DNA of 64,000 nt from Enterobacter dykesii (GCF_008364625.2 NZ_CP126604.1:3844001-3908000); one strand, 5' to 3'; shown: positions 20,276 to 30,510, numbered from the stretch's first letter. The notes: a model not told the origin generated them from the sequence alone. A program made the numbers and translations.

Positions 20276-21742
20276 ATGGCTGAAATCACAGACACCACTT
20301 CCCTTTCAACGGCAGGTACTCCTCCTGATGGCGACATCCAGTGGGTGCGCAGCGCATCGGATGTGTCACGCCTCGTTAATGACGGCTCTCAGGGCCGGGC
20401 AAACGCCCGTATCGTGGTCGGTATCGCGCTGGGCGGGATTTTCCTCGATGCCTACGATCTGGGCGCGCTGGCGTTCGGCATTAAAGACATCACCCGCGAA
20501 TTTAACCTGACGCCCGCCGGTACCGGTATGGTGGCCTCGGCGATTACCTTTGGTGCCATTGTCGGGGCGCTGCTCGGCGGTTACCTCACGGATAAAATCG
20601 GGCGCTACCGCGTTTTTATGGCTGATATGGTGTTCTTCGTGGTGGCAGCGATCGCCTGTGCGCTGGCCCCGAACGAATATGTGCTCGCGGGTGCCCGCTT
20701 TGTGATGGGGCTGGGGGTCGGGATCGACCTTCCCGTGGCGATGGCGTTTTTAAGCGAGTTTGCCAGGCTGAAAGGGCCCGGAAATAAGGCCTCCAGCGTC
20801 GCGATGTGGTGCCCCACCTGGTATGCCGCCATCAGCGTCTCTTACCTGCTGGTGCTTTTCTTCTACGCCGTGTTGCCGGAAAGCCACAGCGACTGGCTGT
20901 GGCGTTTGATTCTCGGCTTTGGCGCGGTGCCCGCGCTGGTGATTATCGCCATCCGCAGCCGCTATATGAGCGAATCTCCGGTCTGGGCGGCGAATCAGGG
21001 CAACCTGAAAGAGGCGGCGTCAATTTTACGCCAGTCGTATAACATCAATGCCCACGTGCCGCAGGACGCGCTCGGCCAGCCTGCACCTGTCGTGAATAAA
21101 GCGAAATGGTCAAATTATCTGAACCTGTTCCGCGGCATCTACTTGCGCCGCACGACGCTCGCCACGCTGCTGTCCGTCGTCTCGTCGTTTGCCTATAACG
21201 CCGTGGCGTTTGGCCTGCCGGTGATCATCTCCAGCTTCTTTGTCCAGTCAATGCTGACCACCATCCTGATTTCTCTGGTGCTTAACCTGCTGTTTGCCTT
21301 CGTCGGCGGACTGCTGGCGGTACGCTACGTACCGCGCTTCGGTGCCTGGCGGATGTCGCTGGCGGGTTATGCCTGCCAGCTTGTCGCGCTGCTGGGCCTG
21401 GCGCTGATTGGCCGACCGGAAGGCGCCTCTGAAGGCGTGCTTGCCGTGGCGATGCTGGCGCTGTTCCTGTTCGGTCAGGGCTTTGGCCCGGGCGCGCATA
21501 CCATGACGTTCGCCTCTCTGAGCTACCCGACCTCGCTGCGCGGAGTGGGCGTGGGTCTCAACCAGACGCTGATGCGCAGCAGCTCCACGCTGTCGCTGTT
21601 CCTGTTCCCGCTGCTGGTCGCGTCTCTCGACACCGCCGTGTTCTGGGTGATTGCGCTGGCGCCGTTTATCGGCCTGGCATCGCTGCTGGCGATCCGCTGG
21701 GAGCCGTCGGGGTATGATGTGGACGCGGAGGACTACCGGTAA
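20276..21742 (+). CDS. Major facilitator superfamily transporter (sugar/organic acid type)
   Basis: A 12-segment inner membrane permease of the major facilitator superfamily. The start at 20276 gives 488 residues (MAEITDTTSLSTAG); an upstream GTG would add 14 residues but lies before the likely ribosome site. The first membrane segment contains FLDAYDLGALAFG, the family loop GGYLTDKIGRYRVF follows near residue 107, and a long cytoplasmic loop comes after segment six (RSRYMSESPVW). These features recall the YgcS and aromatic-acid/sugar porter groups. The substrate cannot be told from the sequence. It ends convergent with the MarR-family gene. Confidence 0.85.
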   Translation: MAEITDTTSLSTAGTPPDGDIQWVRSASDVSRLVNDGSQGRANARIVVGIALGGIFLDAYDLGALAFGIKDITREFNLTPAGTGMVASAITFGAIVGALLGGYLTDKIGRYRVFMADMVFFVVAAIACALAPNEYVLAGARFVMGLGVGIDLPVAMAFLSEFARLKGPGNKASSVAMWCPTWYAAISVSYLLVLFFYAVLPESHSDWLWRLILGFGAVPALVIIAIRSRYMSESPVWAANQGNLKEAASILRQSYNINAHVPQDALGQPAPVVNKAKWSNYLNLFRGIYLRRTTLATLLSVVSSFAYNAVAFGLPVIISSFFVQSMLTTILISLVLNLLFAFVGGLLAVRYVPRFGAWRMSLAGYACQLVALLGLALIGRPEGASEGVLAVAMLALFLFGQGFGPGAHTMTFASLSYPTSLRGVGVGLNQTLMRSSSTLSLFLFPLLVASLDTAVFWVIALAPFIGLASLLAIRWEPSGYDVDAEDYR

Positions 21743-21752
21743 CGACACATCA

Positions 21753-21777
21753 CTTCGGTGGGTTCACCCCACCGAAG
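21753..21777. terminator. Hairpin between the MFS gene and the MarR-family gene
   Basis: CTTCGGTGGG and CCCACCGAAG form a perfect 10 bp stem with a 5-base loop between the convergent ends. Only a short T-containing tail follows, so its strength as a terminator is uncertain. Confidence 0.55.
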
Positions 21778-21782
21778 GGTTC

Positions 21783-22205
21783 TTACAAATCGTCGAGCAG
21801 CGTCCGGGAGAGTTTTTTTAGCGTCTCAAGCTCATCGTCATTCATCCGCATGCTGCAGCGGATCTGGTCCGGCAATTCCATCACCCGTTTTTTCAGTTCT
21901 TTCGCTTTATCGGTCAGTACGACATTTTTCATCCTTTCATCACCCACAACCGCGATACGGTTGAGGAATCCTTTTGCCTCAAGCTTTTGTACAAGCGGGG
22001 TCAATGTGCCCGAATCAAAAAAGGTCTTATCGCTGAGATCGCGAAGTGGGATGTTGTCTTTCTCATAAAGCGCCATCAACACAACGAATTGCGGATAGGT
22101 CAGATCCATCTCTTGCAGTAAGGGGCGATACTGGCGAACAAACGCGTTGGTGACCGAGTACAGCGAGAAGCAAAGTAAATCATCTAGCGTTTTGTTTTCT
22201 TTCAT
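21783..22205 (-). CDS. MarR-family regulator, OhrR-like
   Basis: A 140-residue winged-helix repressor. The N-terminal LDDLLCFSLYSVTNAFVRQY carries a Cys at the place of the peroxide-sensing Cys of OhrR proteins. The winged-helix core follows (LTYPQFVVLMALYEKD, DSGTLTPLVQKLEAKGF, DERMKNVVLT). A second Cys near residue 119 (IRCSMRMND) resembles the partner Cys of the two-cysteine OhrR class. It is divergent from a secreted esterase, with a 12 bp palindrome between them, so it probably controls that gene and itself. Sensing of organic hydroperoxides is inferred from the cysteines; no ohr gene is adjacent. Confidence 0.8.
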   Translation of the reverse strand: MKENKTLDDLLCFSLYSVTNAFVRQYRPLLQEMDLTYPQFVVLMALYEKDNIPLRDLSDKTFFDSGTLTPLVQKLEAKGFLNRIAVVGDERMKNVVLTDKAKELKKRVMELPDQIRCSMRMNDDELETLKKLSRTLLDDL

Positions 22206-22263
22206 TTTTCTATCAACTCCGAATCGGTTTCCTGAAAAAATTATAAATAATGTTTGACTAAAA

Positions 22264-22283
22264 GTATCTTGCGCGCAAGTATC
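22264..22283. promoter_or_regulatory. Palindromic operator between OhrR-like regulator and esterase
   Basis: A perfect 12 bp palindrome, CTTGCGCGCAAG at 22268-22279, inside GTATCTTGCGCGCAAGTATC. It lies midway between the two divergent genes. This is the expected place for a MarR/OhrR dimer site. Function is inferred from position and symmetry. Confidence 0.55.
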
Positions 22284-22351
22284 ATATCAGCAACTAAGTA
22301 GCGCACTATTCAGTTATCTCATCCGATCAAATACGCATAAGAGGCATTACC

Positions 22352-23365
22352 ATGAAAACACTCACCGCCATTCTGGTTTCTTCCGTCTTCGCGTCAGCCG
22401 CGGCATCCGCTCAAACCACCAATACCCCAACCCCGACCGCAGGCGTACAGGCATTTCTTAATGTTTTGAATTCCGGCAAGGGTAAGCCAATGGAACAGAT
22501 GACCCCGCAGGAGGCCCGCCAGGTACTGATTGGCGCGCAGCAAGGCGCAAAACTGCCGCCCGCTCAGGTTTCTGAAAAAACGATCCAGGTAAATGGTCAG
22601 GCAATCAAACTGAAAATAGTGAAACCTGAAAACGCCAGCGGCACGCTCCCCGCCTTTATGTTCTTTCACGGCGGCGGTTGGGTGTTGGGTGACTTCCCTA
22701 CCCACGAGCGCTTAATCCGCGACCTCGTTCGCGCTTCGGGTGCCGCTGCGGTTTACGTCGATTACACCCCGTCACCTGAGGCCCATTTCCCGGTGGCCAT
22801 TAATCAGGCCTATGAAGCGACAAAATGGGTCGCCGAGCACGGTCAGGAAATTGGCGTGGACGGTAGCCGTCTGGGTCTGGTGGGTAACAGCGTCGGCGGC
22901 AACATGGTGGCTTCGGTGGCGCTGCAGGCCAAACAGTTCAATGGGCCAAAGATTCGCTACAACGTCATGCTCTGGCCGGTTACCGATGCGAACTTTGATA
23001 CTGCCTCGTATAACCAGTTCGAAAATGGCTATTTCCTGTCGAAAAACATGATGAAATGGTTCTGGGATAACTACACCACCAGCGCTGCCGATCGCAACAA
23101 TATCCTTGCCTCTCCGCTTCGCGCCAGCACCGCGCAGCTGAAAGGCTTCCCCGAGACGCTGATCCAGACGGCTGAGCTGGACGTTCTGCGGGATGAAGGT
23201 GAGGCATTCGGGCGTAAACTGGATGCGGCTGGCGTCCCGGTGACCATCACGCGCTATAACGGCATGATCCACGACTACGGCCTGCTTAACCCGCTGAGCC
23301 AGGAGCCAACGGTTAAAGTTGCCCTTGAGCAGGCAGGTGCAGCGTTGCATGAACACCTGAAGTAG
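22352..23365 (+). CDS. Secreted alpha/beta-hydrolase (hormone-sensitive lipase family)
   Basis: A 337-residue carboxylesterase of bacterial family IV with a cleavable signal peptide (MKTLTAILVSSVFASAAASA, cleavage near residue 21), so probably periplasmic. The oxyanion-hole motif HGGGW is near residue 108, the nucleophile elbow GNSVGGN near 182, the acid in AELDVLRDEG near 277 and the His in MIHDYGLLN near 309, giving a complete triad. The physiological ester is unknown. It is divergent from the OhrR-like regulator and has its own terminator. Confidence 0.85.
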   Translation: MKTLTAILVSSVFASAAASAQTTNTPTPTAGVQAFLNVLNSGKGKPMEQMTPQEARQVLIGAQQGAKLPPAQVSEKTIQVNGQAIKLKIVKPENASGTLPAFMFFHGGGWVLGDFPTHERLIRDLVRASGAAAVYVDYTPSPEAHFPVAINQAYEATKWVAEHGQEIGVDGSRLGLVGNSVGGNMVASVALQAKQFNGPKIRYNVMLWPVTDANFDTASYNQFENGYFLSKNMMKWFWDNYTTSAADRNNILASPLRASTAQLKGFPETLIQTAELDVLRDEGEAFGRKLDAAGVPVTITRYNGMIHDYGLLNPLSQEPTVKVALEQAGAALHEHLK

Positions 23366-23385
23366 GATCGTCATTCTTAATAAAG

Positions 23386-23411
23386 AGCACGGCCCCGGCC
23401 GTGCTTTTTTA
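23386..23411 (+). terminator. Terminator of the esterase gene
   Basis: AGCACGGCC-cc-GGCCGTGCT followed by six or more T residues, 20 bases after the stop codon. Confidence 0.9.
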
Positions 23412-23431
23412 TTTCTCCTGCCTGGCCATCC

Positions 23432-23446
23432 ATAAGCGACTCATAT
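23432..23446 (+). promoter_or_regulatory. Putative Nac binding site before the urease operon
   Basis: ATAAGCGACTCATAT is an exact ATA-N9-TAT, the consensus of the nitrogen regulator Nac. It lies 65 bases before ureD. A weak sigma-70 promoter (ATGACA at 23445, CATACT at 23470) follows, placing the site near -40, about where Nac activates ureD in Klebsiella. Nac control here is inference. Confidence 0.5.
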
Positions 23447-23510
23447 GACAGCCTTCATTTCCGCCAGGGCATACTGAAACGTATCCCGATGGTGTGGAAA
23501 TGGATGCAGC

Positions 23511-24338
23511 ATGTTAGCAGCTCAGGTCACTGATAATACGTATAAAGGCTGGCAGGCGTCGCTTGCCCTGCAGTTTTGTCACACCCCTGAGAAAACCCTC
23601 CTGCACTCCGCCCACCACGTCGGGCCGCTCACCGTTCAACGTCCGTTTTACCCCGAAGGGGAAACCTGCCACCTTTACCTGCTGCACCCGCCCGGCGGAA
23701 TTGTGGGCGGCGATACGCTGGACATTTCCGTTCGGCTGGACGCCAAAAGCCACGCGCTCATCACCATGCCCGGGGCGAGCAAGTTCTATCGCAGCAGCGG
23801 CCCGCAGGCGTGTCTTAACCAGCACTTTTACCTCGATGAAGATTCCACGCTGGAGTGGCTGCCGCAGGACACCATTATCTTCCCCGGCGCGAATGCCGCG
23901 CTGCGCTCCGTTTTTCATCTGAAGGCCTCCAGCACGCTGCTGGCGTGGGAGCTGTACTGTCTGGGACGCCCGGTGATCGGTGAGACCTTCAGCCACGGCA
24001 CGCTGGAAAGCCGCCTTGAAATCTGGGTTGAAAACGAACCGCGCCTGATCGAGCGTCAGCATCTTAGCGACGGCGATCTCACGCCCGTCGCCGGGCATCC
24101 GTGGCTCGGCACGCTGCTGTTCTATCCGGCCAAAGAAGAACATCTCGACGCGGTGCGCGAACGGCTCGCGCCCCTGGAAAATTATGCAGGTGCAACGCTC
24201 ACAGACGATCTGCTTTCGGTGCGTTTTCTCTCCGATGACAACCTGATTTGCCAGCGGGTGATGCGCGACATCTGGCAGTCGCTTCGCCCGCTTCTCACCA
24301 CCAAAACCGCCTGTTCGCCGCGTATCTGGCAGACATAA
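23511..24338 (+). CDS. ureD: Urease accessory protein UreD
   Basis: A 275-residue scaffold that binds apo-urease and, with UreF and UreG, guides nickel and CO2 into the active site. It is recognised by its position in front of ureA and by UreD motifs: [21 protein letters not shown] near residue 45, [13 protein letters not shown] near 85 and [14 protein letters not shown] near 115. It is soluble. The first gene of an eight-gene operon, it ends 10 bases before ureA. Confidence 0.95.
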   Translation: MLAAQVTDNTYKGWQASLALQFCHTPEKTLLHSAHHVGPLTVQRPFYPEGETCHLYLLHPPGGIVGGDTLDISVRLDAKSHALITMPGASKFYRSSGPQACLNQHFYLDEDSTLEWLPQDTIIFPGANAALRSVFHLKASSTLLAWELYCLGRPVIGETFSHGTLESRLEIWVENEPRLIERQHLSDGDLTPVAGHPWLGTLLFYPAKEEHLDAVRERLAPLENYAGATLTDDLLSVRFLSDDNLICQRVMRDIWQSLRPLLTTKTACSPRIWQT

Positions 24339-24348
24339 GAGAAACGTT

Positions 24349-24651
24349 ATGGAACTGACCCCCAGAGAAAAAGACAAGCTGTTGCTGTTCACCGCCGCGC
24401 TGGTTGCCGAACGCCGCCTTGCGCGCGGGGTAAAGCTCAATTACCCGGAATCGGTCGCGCTGATCAGCGCCTTCATTATGGAAGGCGCGCGCGATGGCGA
24501 AACCGTCGCCTCGCTGATGGAAGCGGGCCGCCACGTCCTGAAGCGCGACCAGGTAATGGAGGGCGTCCCGGAGATGATCCCCGATATTCAGGTCGAAGCC
24601 ACCTTCCCGGACGGTTCGAAGCTCGTCACCGTCCACAACCCGATCGTCTAA
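24349..24651 (+). CDS. ureA: Urease subunit gamma
   Basis: The 100-residue gamma subunit of the (UreABC)3 urease trimer. The sequence [20 protein letters not shown] and the [12 protein letters not shown] segment near residue 40 are characteristic, and length equals Klebsiella UreA. It is preceded by a GAGAAACG spacer and followed by an AGGAG site for ureB. Confidence 0.97.
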   Translation: MELTPREKDKLLLFTAALVAERRLARGVKLNYPESVALISAFIMEGARDGETVASLMEAGRHVLKRDQVMEGVPEMIPDIQVEATFPDGSKLVTVHNPIV

Positions 24652-24661
24652 GGAGCGCGTG

Positions 24662-24976
24662 ATGATCCCAGGTGAATACCAGATCCAGCCCGGAACGATT
24701 GCCCTCAACGTCGGGCGTGAAACCCAACGCGTGGTTGTCGAAAATCACGGCGACAGGCCGATCCAGGTCGGCTCGCACTACCACTTTTACGAGGTCAACC
24801 CGGCGCTGAAGTTCGATCGGGAAGCCACCAAAGGCTACCGGCTGAACATCCCGGCAGGCACCGCCGTGCGCTTTGAGCCCGGTCAGAAGCGGGAAGTGAC
24901 GCTGGTTCAGGTCACGGGGGCGCAGCGCATTTTCGGCTTTCGCGGCGAGGTAATGGGCGAGGTGAAACATGGCTGA
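24662..24976 (+). CDS. ureB: Urease subunit beta
   Basis: The 104-residue beta subunit of urease. ATG at 24662 ([11 protein letters not shown]) lies six bases behind AGGAG; the GTG one codon upstream is not preferred. The [17 protein letters not shown] block near residue 27 and [16 protein letters not shown] near 58 are family hallmarks. Its last eight bases overlap the start of ureC. Confidence 0.97.
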   Translation: MIPGEYQIQPGTIALNVGRETQRVVVENHGDRPIQVGSHYHFYEVNPALKFDREATKGYRLNIPAGTAVRFEPGQKREVTLVQVTGAQRIFGFRGEVMGEVKHG

Positions 24977-26672
24977 GATTTCGCGCCGGGCTTATGCCGA
25001 TATGTTCGGCCCCACCACCGGGGATAAAGTGCGGCTTGCCGACAGCGAGCTGTGGATCGAAGTGGAAGACGATCTCACCGTCTACGGCGAAGAGGTCAAA
25101 TTCGGCGGCGGAAAGGTGATCCGCGACGGCATGGGCCAGGGGCAGATGACCGCTGACGGCTGCGTGGATCTGGTTCTTACCAACGCGCTGATCGTCGATC
25201 ACTGGGGGATCGTAAAAGCCGATATCGGCGTCAAGAACGGGCGGATCTTCGCCGTCGGCAAAGCCGGGAACCCGGACATTCAGCCCGGCGTGACGATCCC
25301 GATTGGCGCTGCAACGGAAGTAATTGCTGCCGAGGGGAAGATCGTCACCGCCGGCGGGATCGATACCCACATCCACTGGATCTGCCCGCAGCAGGCGGAA
25401 GAGGCGCTGGTCTCCGGCGTCACCACCATGATCGGCGGCGGCACCGGGCCGGCGGCGGGCACCAACGCCACCACCTGCACGCCGGGGCCGTGGTATATCG
25501 CCCGCATGCTGCAGGCTGCCGATACGCTACCGGTGAATATTGGCCTGCTCGGCAAAGGTAACGGCTCCAACCCGAACGCCCTGCGCGAGCAAATCGCCGC
25601 GGGCGCCATCGGGCTGAAGATCCACGAAGACTGGGGCGCGACGCCCGCCGCCATCAATTGCTCGCTGGAGGTGGCTGACGAGATGGATATTCAGGTGGCG
25701 CTGCACAGCGACACGCTGAACGAGTCCGGGTTTGTGGAAGATACGCTGGCGGCCATCGCCGGGCGCACCATCCACACCTTCCACACCGAAGGCGCTGGCG
25801 GCGGCCACGCGCCGGATATCATCACCGCCTGCGCGCACCCGAATATTCTGCCCTCCTCCACCAACCCGACCTTGCCCTACACGGTGAACACCATCGACGA
25901 GCATCTCGACATGCTGATGGTTTGCCATCACCTCGATCCGGATATCGCCGAGGACGTGGCTTTTGCCGAATCCCGCATTCGCCGGGAGACCATCGCCGCG
26001 GAAGACGTGCTGCACGACATCGGCGCGTTCTCGCTCACCTCGTCAGATTCACAGGCCATGGGCCGCGTCGGGGAAGTGATTATCCGCACCTGGCAGGTGG
26101 CGCACCGCATGAAGGTCCAGCGCGGCGCGCTGCCGGACGAGACAGGCGATAACGACAACTTCCGCGTGAAGCGCTATGTCGCCAAATACACCATTAACCC
26201 GGCGCTCACGCACGGCATCGCCCATGAAGTCGGTTCGATTGAGCCGGGCAAGCTGGCGGATCTGGTGGTCTGGTCTCCGGCGTTCTTTGGCGTCAAACCC
26301 GCCACCATCGTCAAGGGCGGGATGATCGCCTGTGCGCCAATGGGCGATATCAACGCCTCGATCCCTACGCCGCAGCCGGTGCATTACCGCCCGATGTTTG
26401 GATCGCTGGGCGCCGCGCGCCTCGCCACCCGACTGACGTTTATCTCGCAGGCCGCCAGTGCGAACGGCATCCCTCAGCAGCTCAACCTGCAGAGCGCCAC
26501 CGCGGTGGTGAAAGGCTGCCGGACGGTGAAAAAGGCGGACATGATCCACAACGGCCTGCAGCCGAATATCACCGTCGACTCGCAAACCTACGAGGTGCGC
26601 GTCGACGGCGAACTGATAACCAGCGAACCGGCTGACGTTCTGCCGATGGCGCAACGCTATTTCCTGTTTTGA
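24969..26672 (+). CDS. ureC: Urease subunit alpha (catalytic)
   Basis: The 567-residue catalytic subunit, which hydrolyses urea to ammonia and carbamate at a di-nickel centre. All expected ligands are readable: the HIHW pair near 134-136, the carbamylated Lys in GLKIHEDWG near 217, His in [10 protein letters not shown] near 246 and [14 protein letters not shown] near 272, the flap Cys-His in MVCHHLDPD near 320, and Asp in [13 protein letters not shown] near 360. Length equals Klebsiella UreC, so the enzyme should be functional. Confidence 0.98.
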   Translation: MAEISRRAYADMFGPTTGDKVRLADSELWIEVEDDLTVYGEEVKFGGGKVIRDGMGQGQMTADGCVDLVLTNALIVDHWGIVKADIGVKNGRIFAVGKAGNPDIQPGVTIPIGAATEVIAAEGKIVTAGGIDTHIHWICPQQAEEALVSGVTTMIGGGTGPAAGTNATTCTPGPWYIARMLQAADTLPVNIGLLGKGNGSNPNALREQIAAGAIGLKIHEDWGATPAAINCSLEVADEMDIQVALHSDTLNESGFVEDTLAAIAGRTIHTFHTEGAGGGHAPDIITACAHPNILPSSTNPTLPYTVNTIDEHLDMLMVCHHLDPDIAEDVAFAESRIRRETIAAEDVLHDIGAFSLTSSDSQAMGRVGEVIIRTWQVAHRMKVQRGALPDETGDNDNFRVKRYVAKYTINPALTHGIAHEVGSIEPGKLADLVVWSPAFFGVKPATIVKGGMIACAPMGDINASIPTPQPVHYRPMFGSLGAARLATRLTFISQAASANGIPQQLNLQSATAVVKGCRTVKKADMIHNGLQPNITVDSQTYEVRVDGELITSEPADVLPMAQRYFLF

Positions 26673-26681
26673 GGAGTGATG

Positions 26682-27146
26682 ATGATCTATTTAACCCAAC
26701 GCCTGGACCACGCGCATCCGATTACCGCCAGCGTCACGCTGTCGATTGACGTGCGGGTGAAAAGCCGCGCCCGCGTATCGCTGAACGACGGTCGCGAAGC
26801 CGGGCTGATGCTGCCGCGCGGCCTGCTGCTGCGCGGGGGCGACCTGCTGACTACCGACGACGGTCGCGAGGTCATCGAAGTGATCGCCGCCCCGGAGTCG
26901 GTTTCCGTGGTGCGCTGCGCCGATCCGTTCCTGCTCGCACGCGCCTGCTACCACCTGGGCAACCGCCACGTGCCGCTGCAAATCACGCCCGGCGAGCTGC
27001 GCTATCACCACGACCACGTTCTCGACGACATGCTGCGCCAGTTCGGGCTGGACGTGACCTACGCCAGCCTGCCGTTTGAACCGGAAGCGGGCGCTTACGC
27101 CAGCGATGCCCACAGCCACAGCCATTCTCACGCTCATTCACATTAA
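26682..27146 (+). CDS. ureE: Urease nickel metallochaperone UreE
   Basis: Delivers nickel to the UreDFG-apourease complex. I chose the third of three consecutive start codons (GTG, ATG, ATG) at 26682, giving 154 residues from MIYLTQRLDHAHP, because spacing to the GAGGAG site is best and the Klebsiella protein starts alike. The central metal site HHDHVLDDMLRQFGL is near residue 110. The C-terminus is a His-rich tail (SHSHSHAHSH) that binds extra nickel. Confidence 0.96.
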   Translation: MIYLTQRLDHAHPITASVTLSIDVRVKSRARVSLNDGREAGLMLPRGLLLRGGDLLTTDDGREVIEVIAAPESVSVVRCADPFLLARACYHLGNRHVPLQITPGELRYHHDHVLDDMLRQFGLDVTYASLPFEPEAGAYASDAHSHSHSHAHSH

Positions 27147-27155
27147 GGATCCATC

Positions 27156-27695
27156 ATGCGCAAGTATTTACCGCTGTTACTGCTGGCTTTTTCCGTTCCC
27201 GCGCTCGCGCATCCCGGCCACGGTACCGACAGCTTTCAGGCCGGTTTTCTCCACCCGCTGACCGGGCTCGATCACCTGCTTATGCTCACCGGTGCGGGCG
27301 TGCTCTCGGCCCTGAGCGGCCGTAAACTCCTGCTGCCGTTTGCCACCCTCGGGATGATGCTTGTCGGCGCCATTGCGGGCAGCCTGCTCGGCGGCTTCAG
27401 CGGCATGGAGATGCTGATTATCGCCTCGCTGGCGGTATCCGGCGTGATGATGTTTAAAACTGAAAACCGTCTGCTGCTGGCGGTGCCTGCCCTGGCGATG
27501 TTCCACGGCTGGGCGCACGGCGTGGAGATGTCCGGCCACAGCTTCTGGCTCTTCACCAGCGGCTTTATGCTCGCCAGCGCCACGGTGCTGTGCGCCAGCT
27601 TTGCCGCGGGGCTGCTGCTGCGCCGTCACGACGGCCTGCGTAAAACCTTCGGCGGCGGGCTGATCGTCTCCGCCCTGCTGGCGTTGATGAGCTGA
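27156..27695 (+). CDS. ureJ: HupE/UreJ family nickel permease
   Basis: A 179-residue inner membrane protein of the HupE/UreJ family, thought to import nickel (or cobalt) for urease. A signal-like start ([23 protein letters not shown]) ends in the family HPGHG motif, followed by [16 protein letters not shown], whose His and Asp are the presumed metal ligands. Another His pair lies in [10 protein letters not shown] near 115. Six membrane segments are likely. It lies between ureE and ureF and its stop overlaps the ureF start (TGATG), so expression is coupled. Confidence 0.92.
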   Translation: MRKYLPLLLLAFSVPALAHPGHGTDSFQAGFLHPLTGLDHLLMLTGAGVLSALSGRKLLLPFATLGMMLVGAIAGSLLGGFSGMEMLIIASLAVSGVMMFKTENRLLLAVPALAMFHGWAHGVEMSGHSFWLFTSGFMLASATVLCASFAAGLLLRRHDGLRKTFGGGLIVSALLALMS

Positions 27696-28369
27696 TGGAG
27701 CACGCCCGCCAGAGGCTGCGCCTGATGCAGCTATCCAGCAGCAGCCTGCCGGTCGGGTCGTTTACCTGGTCGCAGGGGCTGGAATGGGCCGTTGAGGCAG
27801 GCTGGGTCACCAACGCCGACGCGTTCAAACGCTGGCAAATCCAGCAGATGGAGCAGAGCTTTTTCTGCGTCGACCTGCCGCTGTTTATTCGGCTATTCCG
27901 GGCCTGCGAGCAGCAGGATCTGCCGATGGCCAAACGCTGGACGGCATACCTGCTCGCCTGCCGGGAAACGCGCGAGCTGCGCGAAGAGGAGCGTAACCGC
28001 GGAGCGGCGTTTACGCGCCTGATTAAAAGCTGGGAGCCAAACTGTCCGCCCGAATGGCTGCCGCTGTTTATGCAAAGCCAGCTCTGCGGCATGGCCTGGC
28101 TCGGCGTGCGCTGGGGCATTAGCGCGCGCGAGCTGGCGCTGAGCCTCGGCTACAGCTGGATAGAGAGCGCGGTGATGGCGGGCGTCAAGCTGGTGCCGTT
28201 TGGGCAACAGGCCGCGCAGCTGCTGATTATCGACCTGGGCGACCATTACGCCGCCGGGCTTGAACAGGCATTTTTGCGTAGCGACGACGCGCTGGGGGCA
28301 GCAACGCCGCTGTCCGCCATCGCCTCCGCGCGCCACGAAACTCAATATTCACGACTATTCCGTTCCTGA
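27695..28369 (+). CDS. ureF: Urease accessory protein UreF
   Basis: A 224-residue helical protein that joins UreD to UreG and gates GTP-driven nickel insertion. The N-terminus [20 protein letters not shown] matches UreF proteins, as does the [20 protein letters not shown] segment near residue 85 (here [17 protein letters not shown]). It starts inside the ureJ stop codon and is followed 9 bases later by ureG behind a GAGGAG site. Confidence 0.95.
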   Translation: MEHARQRLRLMQLSSSSLPVGSFTWSQGLEWAVEAGWVTNADAFKRWQIQQMEQSFFCVDLPLFIRLFRACEQQDLPMAKRWTAYLLACRETRELREEERNRGAAFTRLIKSWEPNCPPEWLPLFMQSQLCGMAWLGVRWGISARELALSLGYSWIESAVMAGVKLVPFGQQAAQLLIIDLGDHYAAGLEQAFLRSDDALGAATPLSAIASARHETQYSRLFRS

Positions 28370-28378
28370 GGAGTCAAC

Positions 28379-28996
28379 ATGGCTGATTACAAACATCCCC
28401 TGCGCGTGGGCGTGGGCGGCCCGGTAGGGTCGGGCAAAACCGCGCTGCTGGAAGCGCTCTGCAAGGCGATGCGCGACACGTACCATCTTGCGGTGGTCAC
28501 TAACGATATTTACACCAAAGAGGATCAGCGCATCCTGACCGAGGCGGGCGCGCTGGAGCCGGAGCGCATCGTGGGCGTGGAGACGGGTGGCTGTCCGCAT
28601 ACCGCCATTCGTGAAGATGCGTCGATGAACCTGGCGGCGGTAGAAGCGTTAAGCGAGAAGTTCGGCAATCTGGATCTGATCTTCGTTGAAAGCGGCGGAG
28701 ACAACCTGAGCGCGACGTTTAGCCCGGAGCTGGCGGATCTGACCATCTACGTGATCGACGTGGCCGAAGGGGAAAAAATCCCGCGCAAGGGCGGACCGGG
28801 GATCACCAAATCCGATTTTCTGGTGATCAATAAAACCGACCTCGCGCCGTACGTCGGCGCGTCGCTGGAGGTGATGGAGCGCGATACCAACCGCATGCGC
28901 GGCGAGCGCCCGTGGACGTTTACCAACCTGAAGGCGGGTGACGGGTTAGCGACGATTATTGCGTTTCTGGAAGAGAAAGGGATGCTGCGGATGTAA
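28379..28996 (+). CDS. ureG: Urease accessory GTPase UreG
   Basis: A SIMIBI-class GTPase that powers nickel loading of urease. The 205-residue protein has the P-loop [13 protein letters not shown] near residue 10, the nickel-binding CPH of GGCPHTAIR near 66, the ESGGDNL switch segment near 97 and the NKTDLAP guanine-specificity motif near 147. It is the last gene of the urease operon; a dispersed palindromic repeat follows. Confidence 0.98.
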   Translation: MADYKHPLRVGVGGPVGSGKTALLEALCKAMRDTYHLAVVTNDIYTKEDQRILTEAGALEPERIVGVETGGCPHTAIREDASMNLAAVEALSEKFGNLDLIFVESGGDNLSATFSPELADLTIYVIDVAEGEKIPRKGGPGITKSDFLVINKTDLAPYVGASLEVMERDTNRMRGERPWTFTNLKAGDGLATIIAFLEEKGMLRM

Positions 28997-29005
28997 TCAA
29001 ACGAT

Positions 29006-29040
29006 CCCCTCTCCCTTTGGGAGAGGGTTAGGGTGAGGGA
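29006..29040. repeat. Dispersed palindromic repeat, copy 4
   Basis: CCCCTCTCCC-ttt-GGGAGAGGG followed by TTAGGGTGAGGGA, lying between the convergent ends of ureG and tsaD. Confidence 0.75.
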
Positions 29041-30054
29041 TTACGCCTCCGGCAGTTCCGCCAGCGGCCAGCGCGGACGCACGGACACGCTCAGGTCAGA
29101 CGTCGCACCCGCATTCAGGCGCACCATTCCCGCGTAAGCGATCATCGCGCCGTTGTCGGTACAAAATTCCGGACGGGCATAGAACACTTCCCCGCGACGC
29201 TTTTGCATCATCTCGGCGAGCTTCGCGCGCAGCGTGCGGTTAGCACTCACGCCACCGGCCATCACCAGACGCTTAAAACCGGTCTGATCCAGCGCGCGCT
29301 TGCACTTGATCATCAGCGTGTCCACCACCGCATCTTCGAACGCGCGGGCGATATCGGCGCGGGTCTGCTCGCTGTCATCGTTATTGCGAATCGTATTCGC
29401 CGCGAAGGTTTTCAGCCCGGAGAAGCTGAAATCCAGCCCTGGACGGTCGGTCATCGGACGCGGGAAGACAAAGCGCCCTTCCGTTCCCTGCGACGCCATT
29501 TTGGACAGCATCGGGCCGCCCGGATAATCCAGGCCCAGCAGCTTGGCGGTTTTATCGAACGCTTCACCGGCTGCGTCGTCGATCGATTCGCCCAGCAGCT
29601 CGTACTTGCCAATCCCCGTTACGCTAATCAGCTGCGTATGGCCACCGGAGACCAGCAGCGCCACAAACGGGAATTCAGGCGGATTCTCTTCCAGCATCGG
29701 CGCCAGAAGATGCCCTTCCATATGGTGAACCGGGATCGCCGGCACATCCCACGCAAACGCCAGCGAACGGCCAACCGTCGCGCCGACCAGCAGCGCGCCG
29801 ACCAGGCCCGGGCCTGCGGTATACGCCACTGCATCAATCTCTTTTGCCGTTAATCCCGCTTCTTTCAGCGCCGCCTGAATCAGGGGAACCGTTTTACGCA
29901 CGTGGTCACGAGAGGCCAGTTCAGGTACGACGCCGCCGTAGTCAGCGTGCAATTTCACCTGACTATACAGCTGGTTGGCCAGAAGTCCTTTTTCGTCGTC
30001 GTAAATGGCGATGCCGGTTTCATCGCAGGATGTTTCAATACCCAGTACACGCAT
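29041..30054 (-). CDS. tsaD: tRNA N6-adenosine threonylcarbamoyltransferase
   Basis: Transfers the threonylcarbamoyl group to A37 of ANN-decoding tRNAs, with TsaB and TsaE (t6A formation). The 337-residue ASKHA-fold protein begins [17 protein letters not shown]. The metal-binding HHMEGH motif is near residue 110, the GGHTQL phosphate loop near 135, and a second [10 protein letters not shown] loop near 268. It is essential and normally sits divergent from rpsU, as here. Confidence 0.97.
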   Translation of the reverse strand: MRVLGIETSCDETGIAIYDDEKGLLANQLYSQVKLHADYGGVVPELASRDHVRKTVPLIQAALKEAGLTAKEIDAVAYTAGPGLVGALLVGATVGRSLAFAWDVPAIPVHHMEGHLLAPMLEENPPEFPFVALLVSGGHTQLISVTGIGKYELLGESIDDAAGEAFDKTAKLLGLDYPGGPMLSKMASQGTEGRFVFPRPMTDRPGLDFSFSGLKTFAANTIRNNDDSEQTRADIARAFEDAVVDTLMIKCKRALDQTGFKRLVMAGGVSANRTLRAKLAEMMQKRRGEVFYARPEFCTDNGAMIAYAGMVRLNAGATSDLSVSVRPRWPLAELPEA

Positions 30055-30190
30055 GACTTGTTTTACCTCGTTTCAATACCGCGCAGTGTAGAGCCTGGGC
30101 GGGTTGATGTAAAACTTTGTTCGCCCCAGGAAGAAGGCTCGTGTATACTCCTCACCCTTATTAAAGTCCCTTTCAAAATCGCATCGGTGC

Positions 30191-30220
30191 TTTACAAAGC
30201 AGCAGCATTTGCAGTAAAAT
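30191..30220 (+). promoter_or_regulatory. Putative sigma-70 promoter of the rpsU-dnaG-rpoD operon
   Basis: TTTACA at 30191 and TAAAAT at 30215, 18 bases apart, about 70 bases before the rpsU start. The E. coli operon has promoters in the equivalent region. A second TATACT hexamer occurs upstream (near 30145). No LexA box was seen here. Confidence 0.5.
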
Positions 30221-30251
30221 TCCGCACCATTTTGAAATAAGCTGGCGTTGA

Positions 30252-30506
<255 letters not shown>

Positions 30507-30510
30507 TTGG

